A DNA stretch of 64,000 nt, from the NCBI GenBank assembly GCA_043813895.1, contig JBDRKQ010000102.1, forward strand, positions 4,179-68,178, written 5' to 3'. This DNA comes from CAZTAR01 sp043813895 (GTDB lineage Bacteria; Planctomycetota; Phycisphaerae; UBA1845; UTPLA1). A program made the position numbers and the translations under genes. Every line of letters begins with the position of its first letter. The stretch's first letter is position 1. Shown in pieces: positions 8,046 through 16,519 of the stretch. Below the pieces are notes generated by a model. The model saw nothing but the letters and a program-made list of their open reading frames with translations, had not been told where the DNA came from and made no database searches.

Positions 8046-8090
8046 GGGTGGCATGCTTTCACGCGACGAAGTCGCGGGTAAGCATGTTTG
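8046..8090. repeat. Single copy of the CATGCTT...AAGCATG hairpin repeat
   Basis: CATGCTT (8052-8058) pairs with AAGCATG (8080-8086), and within it CGCGAC (8062-8067) pairs with GTCGCG (8071-8076) around a GAA loop. The flanks GGGTGGCATGC and GGGTAAGCATGTTTG match the units in the larger palindrome at 983-1101, although the central hairpin sequence differs. It lies between the exosortase pair and a convergent serine hydrolase gene and could serve as a bidirectional transcript-end structure. Confidence 0.7.
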
Positions 8091-8120
8091 CCCCCCTTTC
8101 GCTAACAATCAGGCTTTCGC

Positions 8121-9551
8121 TCAATCCATCCTGATCGCTCTCTGCGGGTACAGCAAAGGAAGTCGCAGCAATACATGCGAGACCTTACCGTCCTTGTTCC
8201 TTACGAACTCCATCCGCCTTTGCGCGTTGATCTTGAAGTAGAACTCCGACTCTGTGATGGCCAACAAAGGCTGGTTGCGACCGAAGCCCTTTCGCTCCCA
8301 ACTCAGTCCCCCGTCCTCGCGAGTGAAGATCCATTCGTCGCCGCCGGGCACCAGGAGTCCCTCGTCGTCCGGAACACGATACGTGGCAGCAAGCGAGTCG
8401 AGGACCTTTGCGTCGAGTGGGATCGCCTTGGGTTCTCCAAGCGGTTTGCCGATGGCGATGGCGGTGAGCCTGGCGGCGACCTCGGCAACGGGAGGCTGGT
8501 ACCACGGGTTGTTCGACAAGAGGATGACGTGCAGGTCCTCGTCCGGCATGATGACGGCCTGCGAGTTGAAGCCGTGTATCCCGCCGGCATAGATGATGAT
8601 CGTGTGACCCTGGAACGTGCTGATTCCACAACCGCTGGCCAGCGGCACTTCCTTCCCGTTGTTCAGCGTGAATCGCTTAAGCGCCTGATCGAGCATCTTC
8701 CGCGAAAGAAACCGCCCGCCCCTGTACGCCTTGTTCCATCGCCACAGGTCATCCACGGTCGAGACATGCCCACCTGCCGCGTAGGGCTCCATCATGTTCA
8801 GGAACCGCGCGTTGAGGTATCCGTCGTCGGACCGTTCGTAGCCCGCCGCCCGGTTGCGGATGATCTTCAGGTGACCACCGTAACACGTGTGCTTCATGCC
8901 AGCCGGAGCGAAGAGGTGCTCATCGACAAATGCCTCGTACGTCTGACCGGTCACTTTCTCGATGACCGCGCCCAGCAGGATGTAATTCGAGTTGCTGTAG
9001 GAGAAACCCTCGCCGGGTTTGAACGACAGCGGCTTGTCCTTGAACAGGTCGATCAAGCCCTCGACGGTGATGTCTTCTCGCCAGCCGTCCTGCATCTTGG
9101 GCAGATTCAAATAGTCCCAGATGCCCGACGTATGCGCCATCAGGTGCTTGATCGTGATCTTCTCGCCATGCGTCGGGTAGTCGGGAAGAAAGCGTGTTAT
9201 CTCGTCATCCAGACTGACCTTGCCCTGTTCGACGAGCATGAGAATCGCCGTCGCCGTAAAGAACTTGCTCATCGAGCCGACGCGGAAGACCGAGTCGGGC
9301 GTGATCGGGATGTTGTGCTCCATGTTCGCAAGGCCATAGCCCTTCCGCAGGACGACCGCACCGCCCTTGACCACGAGAACCGCTGCCCCCGGTTCATCCG
9401 CCGGGTAGATCGCCGACAAGGCCTTGTCCATCGTCGCAGCCATCGCCGCCAGATCGTCACCGGCCAATGCCACACCCGCCGGCCGAGCCAACAACATCAC
9501 AGCGCCGATCAGCCTCAGCACCCACCGTCTCTCCGAGCGTCCACATTGCAT
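8121..9551 (-). CDS. Class C beta-lactamase-related serine hydrolase, exported
   Basis: This 476-residue protein has a signal peptide (about residues 1-30, LRLIGAVMLLARPAGVALA) and a beta-lactamase/PBP4-like domain. The nucleophile motif SMSK is at residues 93-96 and the YSN motif is present as FSYSNSNYILLG. A C-terminal ~110-residue region follows the catalytic domain and looks like the extra beta domain of many beta-lactamase-related esterases. These enzymes act as D-alanyl peptidases or esterases, and real beta-lactam resistance cannot be assumed. ATG at 9551 is chosen over a start at 9752 because AAGGAGA lies upstream and a signal peptide follows directly. The gene is convergent with the exosortase pair. 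Confidence 0.88.
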   Translation of the reverse strand: MQCGRSERRWVLRLIGAVMLLARPAGVALAGDDLAAMAATMDKALSAIYPADEPGAAVLVVKGGAVVLRKGYGLANMEHNIPITPDSVFRVGSMSKFFTATAILMLVEQGKVSLDDEITRFLPDYPTHGEKITIKHLMAHTSGIWDYLNLPKMQDGWREDITVEGLIDLFKDKPLSFKPGEGFSYSNSNYILLGAVIEKVTGQTYEAFVDEHLFAPAGMKHTCYGGHLKIIRNRAAGYERSDDGYLNARFLNMMEPYAAGGHVSTVDDLWRWNKAYRGGRFLSRKMLDQALKRFTLNNGKEVPLASGCGISTFQGHTIIIYAGGIHGFNSQAVIMPDEDLHVILLSNNPWYQPPVAEVAARLTAIAIGKPLGEPKAIPLDAKVLDSLAATYRVPDDEGLLVPGGDEWIFTREDGGLSWERKGFGRNQPLLAITESEFYFKINAQRRMEFVRNKDGKVSHVLLRLPLLYPQRAIRMD

Positions 9552-9698
9552 GGCCGTCTCTCCTTCCTCGTCCTCGCAAGCCGTGCTCCAGCCGTCGCCA
9601 CACCGCCAGCGTAGATCCTGTCCGCAACGCTGGAGCACTTCAAGAAACACCGTAGCGTCCGACCCCCGCATTGGACGTGGAATGCCAAGCGTTTTCGA

Positions 9699-9720
9699 CG
9701 GCCGACAGGGGCGTCGGCCG
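9699..9720. repeat. GC-rich hairpin, possible repeat or terminator
   Basis: CGGCCGAC (9699-9706) and GTCGGCCG (9713-9720) form an 8-bp stem with the loop AGGGGC, followed by CTAC. It lies downstream of the DUF4405 gene (stop at 9765) on the minus strand and upstream of the serine hydrolase. It resembles the hairpin at 2285-2304. There is no T run, so a terminator role is uncertain. Confidence 0.5.
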
Positions 9721-9764
9721 CTACATGCAAAGTAAAAACACTGCAGCAGCATCCTTCAGCACAA

Positions 9765-10460
9765 TCAGCGATTCGGCGCCGCATACTCCTTGACGACACG
9801 GCGCACGTCGCTCATGGCAAAGCCGTACGCCCGGCGAAGGCGGCCCAATGTCTCGTCCGGCGATGTATCGGCAGGCATCCGCAACGACGAAAGCAGGTAT
9901 GACACGGGAACGCCCGTCTCCCGTTCGACTTCGCGAAGTGTCATCAAACCACGAATCGTCTCGTCCTCCGCGTGTTCGGCTTGAGTCGCCGAGCCCTCAC
10001 TATGCGACGGCGATTCGGTCTCCGGCGCTGCTACGGAGCGCGTCCGCTTGAGCTCTCCTCGTGCTGTCTGCTCTCTCTCACCGACGAGCGGCGCGACGCT
10101 CACGGCGATGAGCGCGACAAGCCCAAGAACACCAAGCGCAAACCGTGACCCCGATCCCTCACGAGGCCGGCGCCCGCCGACAAAGCCAACGATCCACCGC
10201 CAATGCAGCAGCAGGTGCAATGTCAGTATCACCGGGAGAACGACGGAGACCCAGAAGTGAAACGCCCCCCATTCGTGCCGCATGTATCCCCACACAAGCG
10301 ACACCATCTTCTCAGAGGAACCGTACCCGCCGCTCGAACCTTCCACACGGCCGCTGCCCGGCGGTAAGACGTATCGCAGAAGCAGACCGGTCGACAGGAT
10401 GACGGCAAACGCCGCAAGCGCCGCGGCATCGATCAGGAAGTTGAGGCTCGACCGCTTCAC
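9765..10460 (-). CDS. DUF4405-type membrane protein with C-terminal helical domain
   Basis: This 231-residue protein has three predicted membrane helices: residues ~7-27 (NFLIDAAALAAFAVILSTG), ~65-85 (FHFWVSVVLPVILTLHLLLHW) and ~105-123. The first two, with their His residues, fit the DUF4405 cytochrome b-like fold. A hydrophilic linker follows, then a C-terminal domain (TLREVERETGVPVSYLLSSL...LRRAYGFAMSDVRRVV) of a kind also found at the ends of membrane iron-sulfur proteins. GTG at 10460 is chosen because a perfect GGAGG lies six bases upstream; ATGs at 10535 and 10520 lack one. A redox or heme role is inferred only. Confidence 0.7.
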   Translation of the reverse strand: MKRSSLNFLIDAAALAAFAVILSTGLLLRYVLPPGSGRVEGSSGGYGSSEKMVSLVWGYMRHEWGAFHFWVSVVLPVILTLHLLLHWRWIVGFVGGRRPREGSGSRFALGVLGLVALIAVSVAPLVGEREQTARGELKRTRSVAAPETESPSHSEGSATQAEHAEDETIRGLMTLREVERETGVPVSYLLSSLRMPADTSPDETLGRLRRAYGFAMSDVRRVVKEYAAPNR

Positions 10461-10541
10461 ACGAGGCCTCCAGGCCCCCGCCACGGCACGATCATAGCGT
10501 CCCCCAACCACCAACGCCATGCACTGCGTTAGCAAAGAAAC

Positions 10542-10558
10542 CGCTCGGGCACCGAGCG
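10542..10558 (-). terminator. Candidate rho-independent terminator after pilT
   Basis: On the minus strand CGCTCGG-TGC-CCGAGCG forms a 7-bp GC stem with a 3-base loop, followed by GGTTTCTTTGC, a moderately T-rich tail. It begins about 10 bases past the pilT stop. It would separate pilT from the DUF4405 gene downstream. Confidence 0.55.
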
Positions 10559-10568
10559 TCAGCCCACC

Positions 10569-11681
10569 CTACCCCCGCCGCTGGACCATTGTTTGCGCCT
10601 GCGTCTTGATGCCGCGCAGATGGCTGGCGAGCGCCTCGGCGTTCGGCGCGAACTTCATGGCGTCGTCTCGGAAGATGCGCTCCTCCTGAACCAGCCGGGC
10701 CAGCGACGCCGTGAAGGAGTGCATGCCCTCCTTCGAGCTTCCTTCGATCAAGGCGGGGAGGTCCTGGTCCTGGGCCTTGCGGATGAGTTCTCTGCACGTG
10801 GAGTTATTCAGGAGGACCTCGGTCGCCGGGACCATCGGGACGTCATCGCGGCATCCGGGCAGCAGGCGTTGCGCGCAAATCGCCCGAAGTGAGTTGGCAA
10901 GCGAGCTGCGGATGAAGTCGTGCTCCGTTCGCGGGAAGAACTCGAGGATGCGCGTGAAGGCCTGCATCGTGTCCGCGGTGTGGAGGCTGCCAAAGACCAG
11001 GTGCCCGGTCTCGGCGGCCTGAAGCGCGGCCATCATGGTGAAATTATCTCGCATCTCGCCGATGAAGATGACGTCCGGATCCTGGCGGACGACGAACTTG
11101 AGACCTTCACTGTAACTCGGGATGTCGATGCCGATTTCGCGTTGCGAGACGATCGACTTGACGGGCTTGAAGAGGAACTCGACCGGGTCCTCGATGGTGA
11201 TGATGTTGCACCGGCGGGTCTGGTTGATCTGCTGGAGCATCGTGGCGAGCGTGGTGCTCTTGCCGCAGCCGGTGACGCCACACACGATGATGATCCCCTC
11301 TCGCGTTCTATCGATCAGCTCCCTGTAGATCGGCGGGAGATGTAGCTCCTCGTACGTCGGGATCTCCGAGTTGACCCGGCGAATCGCGGAGTTCATCTTG
11401 TCGCCGCATTTGAAGATGTTGACACGGAAGCGATCGCCATCGGGCAGCTCGGTCGAGAAGTCCAGGTCTCCGACCTCATCAAAGACGGCCCGACGCCCCG
11501 GCGGGATGATCGTGGACATGCACGCGTCGATATCCTCGCCGGACATGGCCGGCACGTTGATGGAACGCAGGCTCCCCCCCACGCGGTAGTACGGCGGGAG
11601 ACCGGCTTTGAGGTGCAGGTCGGATGCGCCGAGCTTCTTCATGCCGGCGAGTAGCTTCTGGATGTCAACGGGTTCAGACAT
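10569..11681 (-). CDS. pilT: PilT/PilU-type pilus retraction ATPase
   Basis: This 370-residue hexameric AAA-like ATPase is expected to power type IV pilus retraction at the inner membrane. The N-terminal PAS-like domain shows GASDLHLKAGLPPYYRVGG near residue 18. The Walker A motif is GVTGCGKSTT, followed by NIITIEDPVEFLF, RQDPDVIFIGEMRDNFTM (Walker B region) and the His-box HLVFGSLHTADT. AIRAICAQRLLP of classical PilT appears here as SLRAICAQRLLPG. ATG at 11681 is chosen because GGAGG lies 5 bases upstream. It is 3 kb downstream of the main pilus cluster on the same strand, and presumably works with it. Confidence 0.93.
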   Translation of the reverse strand: MSEPVDIQKLLAGMKKLGASDLHLKAGLPPYYRVGGSLRSINVPAMSGEDIDACMSTIIPPGRRAVFDEVGDLDFSTELPDGDRFRVNIFKCGDKMNSAIRRVNSEIPTYEELHLPPIYRELIDRTREGIIIVCGVTGCGKSTTLATMLQQINQTRRCNIITIEDPVEFLFKPVKSIVSQREIGIDIPSYSEGLKFVVRQDPDVIFIGEMRDNFTMMAALQAAETGHLVFGSLHTADTMQAFTRILEFFPRTEHDFIRSSLANSLRAICAQRLLPGCRDDVPMVPATEVLLNNSTCRELIRKAQDQDLPALIEGSSKEGMHSFTASLARLVQEERIFRDDAMKFAPNAEALASHLRGIKTQAQTMVQRRG

Positions 11682-11761
11682 ATCGGCCTCCGAGACTACT
11701 GCCCCCCGGCCCAGCGGTGTGCTAACACCCATTCTACGCATGTGCCGGCGATCCTACAACA

Positions 11762-13237
11762 TCAGTGGGCGACCACGGTTCCCTGGAGCGTGTAAGGCGT
11801 GGCTGCGGTTATGCGGACCCGGACGAAGCGTCCGATCATCTCCGGCTTGCCGTCGAGGACGACGATCTGATCGCCACGCGTCCGCCCCACGAGTTGGCCG
11901 CTGAACGGGCCGGATGGGGCTCGGCCGTTTTCGTCCTGTCCAACCGTGCCGAGTTCTTTCAGTGCGGCTTTGCTGCGACCTTCGACGAGGACCTCGACCG
12001 TTTGCCCGAACATCGCACGGTGGTTGTCCATGCTGATCTCGGCCTGGAGCGAGAGCATCTCACTGTTCCGGCGGCGTTTCACCTCCTCCGGCACGTCGTC
12101 TTGCAAACGTGCGACGGCTTTCGTACCGGGCCGAGGTGAGTACTTGAAGACGAAGCAGTTCTTGTATCTGGCAAGCCGCAGGAGGTCGAGGCTCCGCTGA
12201 AAGTCGTCCTCGGTCTCACCGCAGAACCCGACGATCATGTCACCGGCGAGGGAGATGTCCGGCATGACGGACCTGGCTCGTTCGATCAACGCCTGGTAGT
12301 CCTCGACGGTGTAGCCGCGATTCATGCGTTTGAGGACGGTGTTGCTGCCACTCTGGGCGGGAAGGTGCAGATAGTTACAGATCCTCGGGCTTTCGGCCAT
12401 GACCTGGAGCGTCCGATCGGTGAAATCGCGCGGGTAGCTCGTGACGAACCGGAGTCTGGGCAGTCGCGGCACCTCGTCATGCACGCGGCGCAGCAGCCGG
12501 GCGAAGGTCGTGCCATCGCAGTCGCGATCGTCCTTGTAATGGTAGTGATTGACAGTCTGGCCGAGGAGTGTCACCTCCACGACACCGGCATCCGCGAGAC
12601 GCCGGACCTCGGCGACGATCCGATCAGGGTGGCGATGCACCTCGGGTCCGCGAGTGTAAGGGACGACGCAGAACGCGCAGTACTTGTTGCAGCCCCGGGT
12701 GATGCGAACGTAGGCCTGGCGGCGGCCGAAGATCTTGGGCGTGGCGACGTGGTCGGACAGGTTAAACGCGCGGCTCGAATCGAAAGATTCGAGGTCGGCG
12801 TGGTGCGGTTCGTGCGCGGGGTCGGAGGAGCGATCCCGTAATCCGCCGGAGAGCGCGACGGCGGGCCGGCGTCCCGATTCGGCGTCTTCAACCAGTGCGG
12901 TGAGCCGATGCAATTCGTTCGGGCCGCAGAGGATGTCCACGTGCGGCGTCCTGGCGAGAAGCCCGTCAGCGTCCCGCTCCGCCATGCAGCCGATGACGGC
13001 GACGATTTGCTCGGGGTTTCGGTCGGGCTCGCCCTTGAGCTGCCCCAGGCGGGAGTAGACTTTTTCTTCCGCATGTTGGCGAACGGAGCATGTGTTGAGA
13101 ACGACGAGAGAGGCGCCCATCATGTCGTCCGTTTGTTTGAATCCGCGGGCAGCCAATTCGCCGAAGACAAGCTCGCTGTCCAGGGCGTTCATCTGGCAGC
13201 CCAGCGTTTCAATGTAGATCGTCTTCGATGACGGCAT
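11762..13237 (-). CDS. miaB: tRNA 2-methylthio-N6-isopentenyladenosine-37 synthase
   Basis: This 491-residue radical-SAM methylthiotransferase adds the 2-methylthio group to i6A37 in tRNA. The N-terminal domain has the three cluster-binding cysteines in TLGCQMN, VLNTCSVR and VIGCMAERD. The radical-SAM motif CNKYCAFC (Cx3Cx2C) follows, then the SGSNTVLKRMNRGY region and a C-terminal TRAM domain (VEVLVEGRSKAA...LVGRTRGDQIVVL). ATG at 13237 fits the family start, and an ATG 14 codons upstream would add an unlikely extension. It lies immediately upstream of pilT, with 80 bases between them. Confidence 0.95.
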   Translation of the reverse strand: MPSSKTIYIETLGCQMNALDSELVFGELAARGFKQTDDMMGASLVVLNTCSVRQHAEEKVYSRLGQLKGEPDRNPEQIVAVIGCMAERDADGLLARTPHVDILCGPNELHRLTALVEDAESGRRPAVALSGGLRDRSSDPAHEPHHADLESFDSSRAFNLSDHVATPKIFGRRQAYVRITRGCNKYCAFCVVPYTRGPEVHRHPDRIVAEVRRLADAGVVEVTLLGQTVNHYHYKDDRDCDGTTFARLLRRVHDEVPRLPRLRFVTSYPRDFTDRTLQVMAESPRICNYLHLPAQSGSNTVLKRMNRGYTVEDYQALIERARSVMPDISLAGDMIVGFCGETEDDFQRSLDLLRLARYKNCFVFKYSPRPGTKAVARLQDDVPEEVKRRRNSEMLSLQAEISMDNHRAMFGQTVEVLVEGRSKAALKELGTVGQDENGRAPSGPFSGQLVGRTRGDQIVVLDGKPEMIGRFVRVRITAATPYTLQGTVVAH

Positions 13238-13385
13238 GTTCCGTTCGCCCACCGGTTGGCGTGTGCCCCACCACATCACGGGAAATCGTAGTCATTCAGA
13301 TGGAGTCGGGCAAATCCGGCGTTGCACGCCGGTAGGGGTGGCGGCTACAGTAGACCACGAGACTGTGTGAGAGGACCGGTGGCTG

Positions 13386-13901
13386 ATGCGCGAACGTCTG
13401 TTTCAAATGCAGGTACGTGTGCCCGCGGCGTTGTTGTGCGCAGCGGCGATCTTGTCGTACGGCTGCCGGGAGGTTCGACACGACTTCCGCGAGATGCCGG
13501 AGGAATGCGAAGAGCTTGCGATCCTGCGGCAAGTTCACGGGACCCACTGCCACGAGACGCGACCGATGCAACTCGTGATCCGGGACGCGGCGGCGCTGGC
13601 GCAGGCGCCGATCGTGGATGTCGAGGTTGATTTCTCGCGGGAGATGCTGCTGATCGTCACGCTGGGCCGCGTGTATTCGGATCAGTACGCGGTCCGGATC
13701 GATCGCGTCTGGCGTAGCGGCCCACGGCTGGAAGTCGCGACGACGATCCAGACTCCGGCGCCTGGCGCGCCGACGAGAATGGCAAGCCCCTATTGCATCG
13801 CGGTCGTGCCCCGCTGCGCCCTGAACGTCGCCGGCTTCGACGCGTCGCCGCCGACTCGAATTCGCAGTTGGCAACAAAGCCCTCGGCCGGATCGGTGGTA
13901 G
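13386..13901 (+). CDS. PrcB-like protein, probably exported
   Basis: This 171-residue protein starts with a signal-like hydrophobic stretch (VPAALLCAAAILSYGC); the Cys could be a lipidation site, but the lipobox is weak. The C-terminal half resembles the PrcB domain (protease complex subunit), with VDFSREMLLIVTLGRV and a late SPYCIAVVPR strand. Known PrcB proteins partner with a subtilisin-like protease in spirochetes; no such protease is adjacent here. It is divergent from miaB, with about 150 bases between them. The fold assignment is moderate and the role unknown. Confidence 0.6.
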   Translation: MRERLFQMQVRVPAALLCAAAILSYGCREVRHDFREMPEECEELAILRQVHGTHCHETRPMQLVIRDAAALAQAPIVDVEVDFSREMLLIVTLGRVYSDQYAVRIDRVWRSGPRLEVATTIQTPAPGAPTRMASPYCIAVVPRCALNVAGFDASPPTRIRSWQQSPRPDRW

Positions 13902-14283
13902 GGATCGTTGTAGCGGCAGCTATGACTTGCCCGCGGTCGGCGCGTGCCACGGCCGATAAAAGACTGTTTCTTGTGTAGCGAATCACCCTCCCACCCATCA
14001 CATTCGGTCGGTCCCTGGGGCTGCTCGCCACCGGCTGGATCCTGCCGGCCCCACCTGTGCGTTGTTCCGAATCGGCACCGTGTGACGACCGCGTCCCGAT
14101 CGCAGCCTCGGGAACCCATGGCAGAACAAACAGCCGGAAAGAAGGCTACGTCCCGAACTTCTCTAGCGGGAGTTGAAATCACAGGAAGAAAGGTTATACT
14201 AGACCGTCTGAACTGGAGGGAACTTTCAACCACTTAGAAAAGCAACAGCCGGCCGCTGCACCGCGCCGGGAGGACGTTCAACT
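13902..14283 (+). other. Leader region upstream of the bactofilin gene
   Basis: This ~380-bp stretch contains no gene that I can support. A short open frame near 14119-14237 has no recognisable features. The useful content is the sigma-70 promoter at 14173-14200 and the ribosome-binding site GGGAGG at 14268-14273. Confidence 0.5.
14173..14200 (+). promoter_or_regulatory. Sigma-70 type promoter for the bactofilin gene
   Basis: TTGAAA (14173-14178) and TATACT (14195-14200) are separated by 16 bases, close to consensus in both boxes. The predicted start near 14207 leaves a leader of about 77 bases before ATG 14284. Confidence 0.65.
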
Positions 14284-14781
14284 ATGAGCGACGTAAATGG
14301 CGAATTTCCAACGGTCATCGGCGCTGACGCGAAATTCAAGGGGGAACTTTCGTTCGAGAAGGGTGTCCGGATCGAAGGCTTCTTCGACGGCCAGATTGTC
14401 TCCAAGGGCATGTTACACGTCGCGGAAGGGGCGACCGTAACGGCGAATGTCGAAGCGGCCAACGTCCGCGTGGAGGGCCAGTGCAAGGGCAATCTCGTCG
14501 TCTCGGAGAAGCTCCACTTGCTGGCGACCGCCAAGATGGAGGGTGACCTGCGAGCCAACCGTCTGGAGATCGCCGACGGCGCCATCTTCGTTGGGAACGT
14601 CATCGTGGGACAGCACGCGGGGGAAGCCTCGGGGCGTCGACCGGCCACCCCGAGCGACGGCACACTGACGCCGGGTCCCAAGCCGGCCATTCAGCAATCC
14701 GGCAAGCCCAACCCGACACAACCCCCCGAAGGCCAACGGTCGCGCCCGCAGGAGATCCGGATCGGCCCGAATCCTTCGTAG
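14284..14781 (+). CDS. Bactofilin (polymer-forming cytoskeletal protein)
   Basis: This 165-residue protein contains one bactofilin (DUF583) domain at about residues 10-110. It shows the repeated six-residue rungs of a right-handed beta-helix (FKGELSFEKGVRIEGFFDGQI ... GNLVVSEKLHLLATAKMEGDL). Bactofilins polymerise without nucleotide and scaffold cell-shape, stalk or polar proteins. The C-terminal ~55 residues are Pro/Gln/Gly-rich and probably disordered. Start ATG 14284 has GGGAGG about 10 bases upstream. The gene is convergent with the HDOD gene at the end of the pilus cluster, so a polar-scaffold link with the pili is possible but is inference. Confidence 0.92.
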   Translation: MSDVNGEFPTVIGADAKFKGELSFEKGVRIEGFFDGQIVSKGMLHVAEGATVTANVEAANVRVEGQCKGNLVVSEKLHLLATAKMEGDLRANRLEIADGAIFVGNVIVGQHAGEASGRRPATPSDGTLTPGPKPAIQQSGKPNPTQPPEGQRSRPQEIRIGPNPS

Positions 14782-14854
14782 CGATTCGTCAGACTCATTC
14801 TCTCGATGCACAGGGATGCCAAAGTCGCACTCGGCTCCGGTGAGTGCCGCGTGG

Positions 14855-15829
14855 CTACTGAAATGACTCCCGCGACATCGGGCGAAATGACATCGCCTGG
14901 GCCGTGTCCGGCAAATCGTTCACCAGTTGCTCGAAGTTGCTCCGCATGTGATCGACGGACCCGATCTCGACCGCCAGCGAATCGGCGGTCGTCTGGATAT
15001 GCTGCACCAGCGTTTCAAGTAACTGTGAGACCACCTCGTCGGGCTCGGGTGCGACCGACTCGATGTGGGCAAAGAGCATCGCGACCGAATCCATGTCCGA
15101 CCCATCGAGTGCGATCGCGGACAGGGTCGTTGCCGCAGCCACCATCCGCGAGAACCGGGCAAGCTCCGCCTCGGCCGGCGCCAACGGATCGTGATGATGA
15201 AGTCGGACGGCATCGATGATGCTCTGCTCGATTCCCCAGTCGGAGAGCACGGCCGCACCAATCTCCGCGTGCGTCACCCCGAGCAGAGCCGTCTCGGCGT
15301 GAGTGAATTCGCGTGAGAAGGTCTGTGGCACACGCTCGAACACGCGACGGTAGGCGTCGGGCGAACCGAACGCCAGGAGACCGATCCCGATGTCGCAAAG
15401 CAGTCCCGCCGTGCCGGCGTCTTCGGCAGCGCCTGGGAGAAACCGTTGCGCGAGGTCCTTGGCTGCGACGCTCGTAGCGAGAGCTCCTTTCCAATAGCGA
15501 TGAGAATCGAAGTTCGGCGGACGGGCGGAAGCGAGACCGTTCACCACGTGTTGATTGATGACGGCCGAGCGAACGCGTTTGAGGCCCAGCCTCGTACAGG
15601 CGTCGGCCACGGAGGAGGTCGTCGTGCTGAATCCGTACAGCGCACTGTTCGCCTGCCGCAACAACTGGGCGGTCAATCCGCCGTCACGGCTGATGATCCG
15701 GGCAACGGCTTTCACCTCGCAATCCGGATCCCGCGTGAGTTCGAGAACCTGGAAGACGGCGTGTGAAGGAGCGGGGATCTTCGGGTCTCGGCGAATCCGT
15801 TCGATGAGTTCTTTTGCGGACATCATCAT
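14855..15829 (-). CDS. HDOD-domain protein
   Basis: This 324-residue protein has an HDOD domain covering about residues 5-210. Typical motifs are LIERIRRDPKIPAPSHAVFQVLEL, then VARIISRDGGLTAQLLRQANSALYG and a LLCDIGIGLLAFG segment. HDOD proteins are HD-phosphohydrolase relatives that lack catalytic residues and act in signalling or motility regulation. The remaining C-terminal third is helical and has no named domain. It is the last gene of the pilus cluster, 51 bases after the TPR lipoprotein gene. The ATG cluster at 15823-15829 defines the start; an upstream codon at 15880 would add an unlikely tail. A regulatory role in piliation is inferred from position. Confidence 0.8.
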   Translation of the reverse strand: MMMSAKELIERIRRDPKIPAPSHAVFQVLELTRDPDCEVKAVARIISRDGGLTAQLLRQANSALYGFSTTTSSVADACTRLGLKRVRSAVINQHVVNGLASARPPNFDSHRYWKGALATSVAAKDLAQRFLPGAAEDAGTAGLLCDIGIGLLAFGSPDAYRRVFERVPQTFSREFTHAETALLGVTHAEIGAAVLSDWGIEQSIIDAVRLHHHDPLAPAEAELARFSRMVAAATTLSAIALDGSDMDSVAMLFAHIESVAPEPDEVVSQLLETLVQHIQTTADSLAVEIGSVDHMRSNFEQLVNDLPDTAQAMSFRPMSRESFQ

Positions 15830-15880
15830 GGCCCTGAAGCGCCGCGTGCCGACAGCGCGGGCGACCGTCGATGCCGGCAA

Positions 15881-16429
15881 TCAGTCGATGGCTTCCGTCA
15901 TGGCGAGGAAGTCCTTAACTTTTGGCTGGTCGGCGTTCAGCTTCAGAGCGTGTTGCCACGCCTCCCTCGCCATCTTCCGCCATATGGGACTTCTATCACG
16001 GTAGTACACCTTGATGAAAGCCGTACCCAGGTTGGCGTAGCAATCCGAATCGTCGGGGCGGACTTTGAGGATTCGGCGGTAGATGCCGACCGCCCGGAGC
16101 GGATCGCCGGTCGCATCATAACAGGCGCCAAGATTGAACAGCGCGTCCGTCGAGGTCGGTTCCAGCGCGACGGCCTGCTCGAACGCGCGCAAGGCATACG
16201 CATACTGCTGCTGCTCGGCCAGCTCAAGACCTTCCGCGTAGAGCGAGGAGAAACGTCGCTGCCGCTCGGCCGGCGTCATGGCCGGCGTGTCGTCCCGGGG
16301 AGCCTCGACCAGACCGGGTTGCCGGGTGTCGCGGCTCCGGCTCGAAAGACCGTTACACGCGGCACCGGCGATCAGGCAAGTCGCCGCGGCGAGTACCATC
16401 AGACGGGCCATTGGATCATTCATTCGCAT
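15881..16429 (-). CDS. TPR lipoprotein-like, possible pilotin
   Basis: This 182-residue protein has a hydrophobic N-terminus (LMVLAAATCLIAGAAC) that may be a lipoprotein signal. About three tetratricopeptide repeats follow, including AYALRAFEQAVALEPTSTDA and AVGIYRRILKVRPDDSDC. In many pilus systems a TPR lipoprotein of this kind (PilF/PilW) helps the secretin reach and assemble in the outer membrane. It lies directly downstream of the secretin gene, 90 bases away, which supports such a role. The lipobox is not ideal, so lipidation is uncertain. Confidence 0.7.
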   Translation of the reverse strand: MRMNDPMARLMVLAAATCLIAGAACNGLSSRSRDTRQPGLVEAPRDDTPAMTPAERQRRFSSLYAEGLELAEQQQYAYALRAFEQAVALEPTSTDALFNLGACYDATGDPLRAVGIYRRILKVRPDDSDCYANLGTAFIKVYYRDRSPIWRKMAREAWQHALKLNADQPKVKDFLAMTEAID

Positions 16430-16519
16430 TGGATTGGTTCGTTATATCCGTAGAAACGTCGTAATCACGTTCCGAGCCGTCTTCGGAACCGTCGCCAATA
16501 GCCCCGCCGACCGGCCGTG

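Noticed and set aside
8175..9614. 479-residue plus-strand open frame opposite the serine hydrolase
   Set aside because: Antisense shadow; the hydrolase has intact motifs and a good ribosome-binding site.
13944..14237. 97-residue open frame before the bactofilin gene
   Set aside because: No recognisable motif, no ribosome-binding site, and it overlaps a good promoter.
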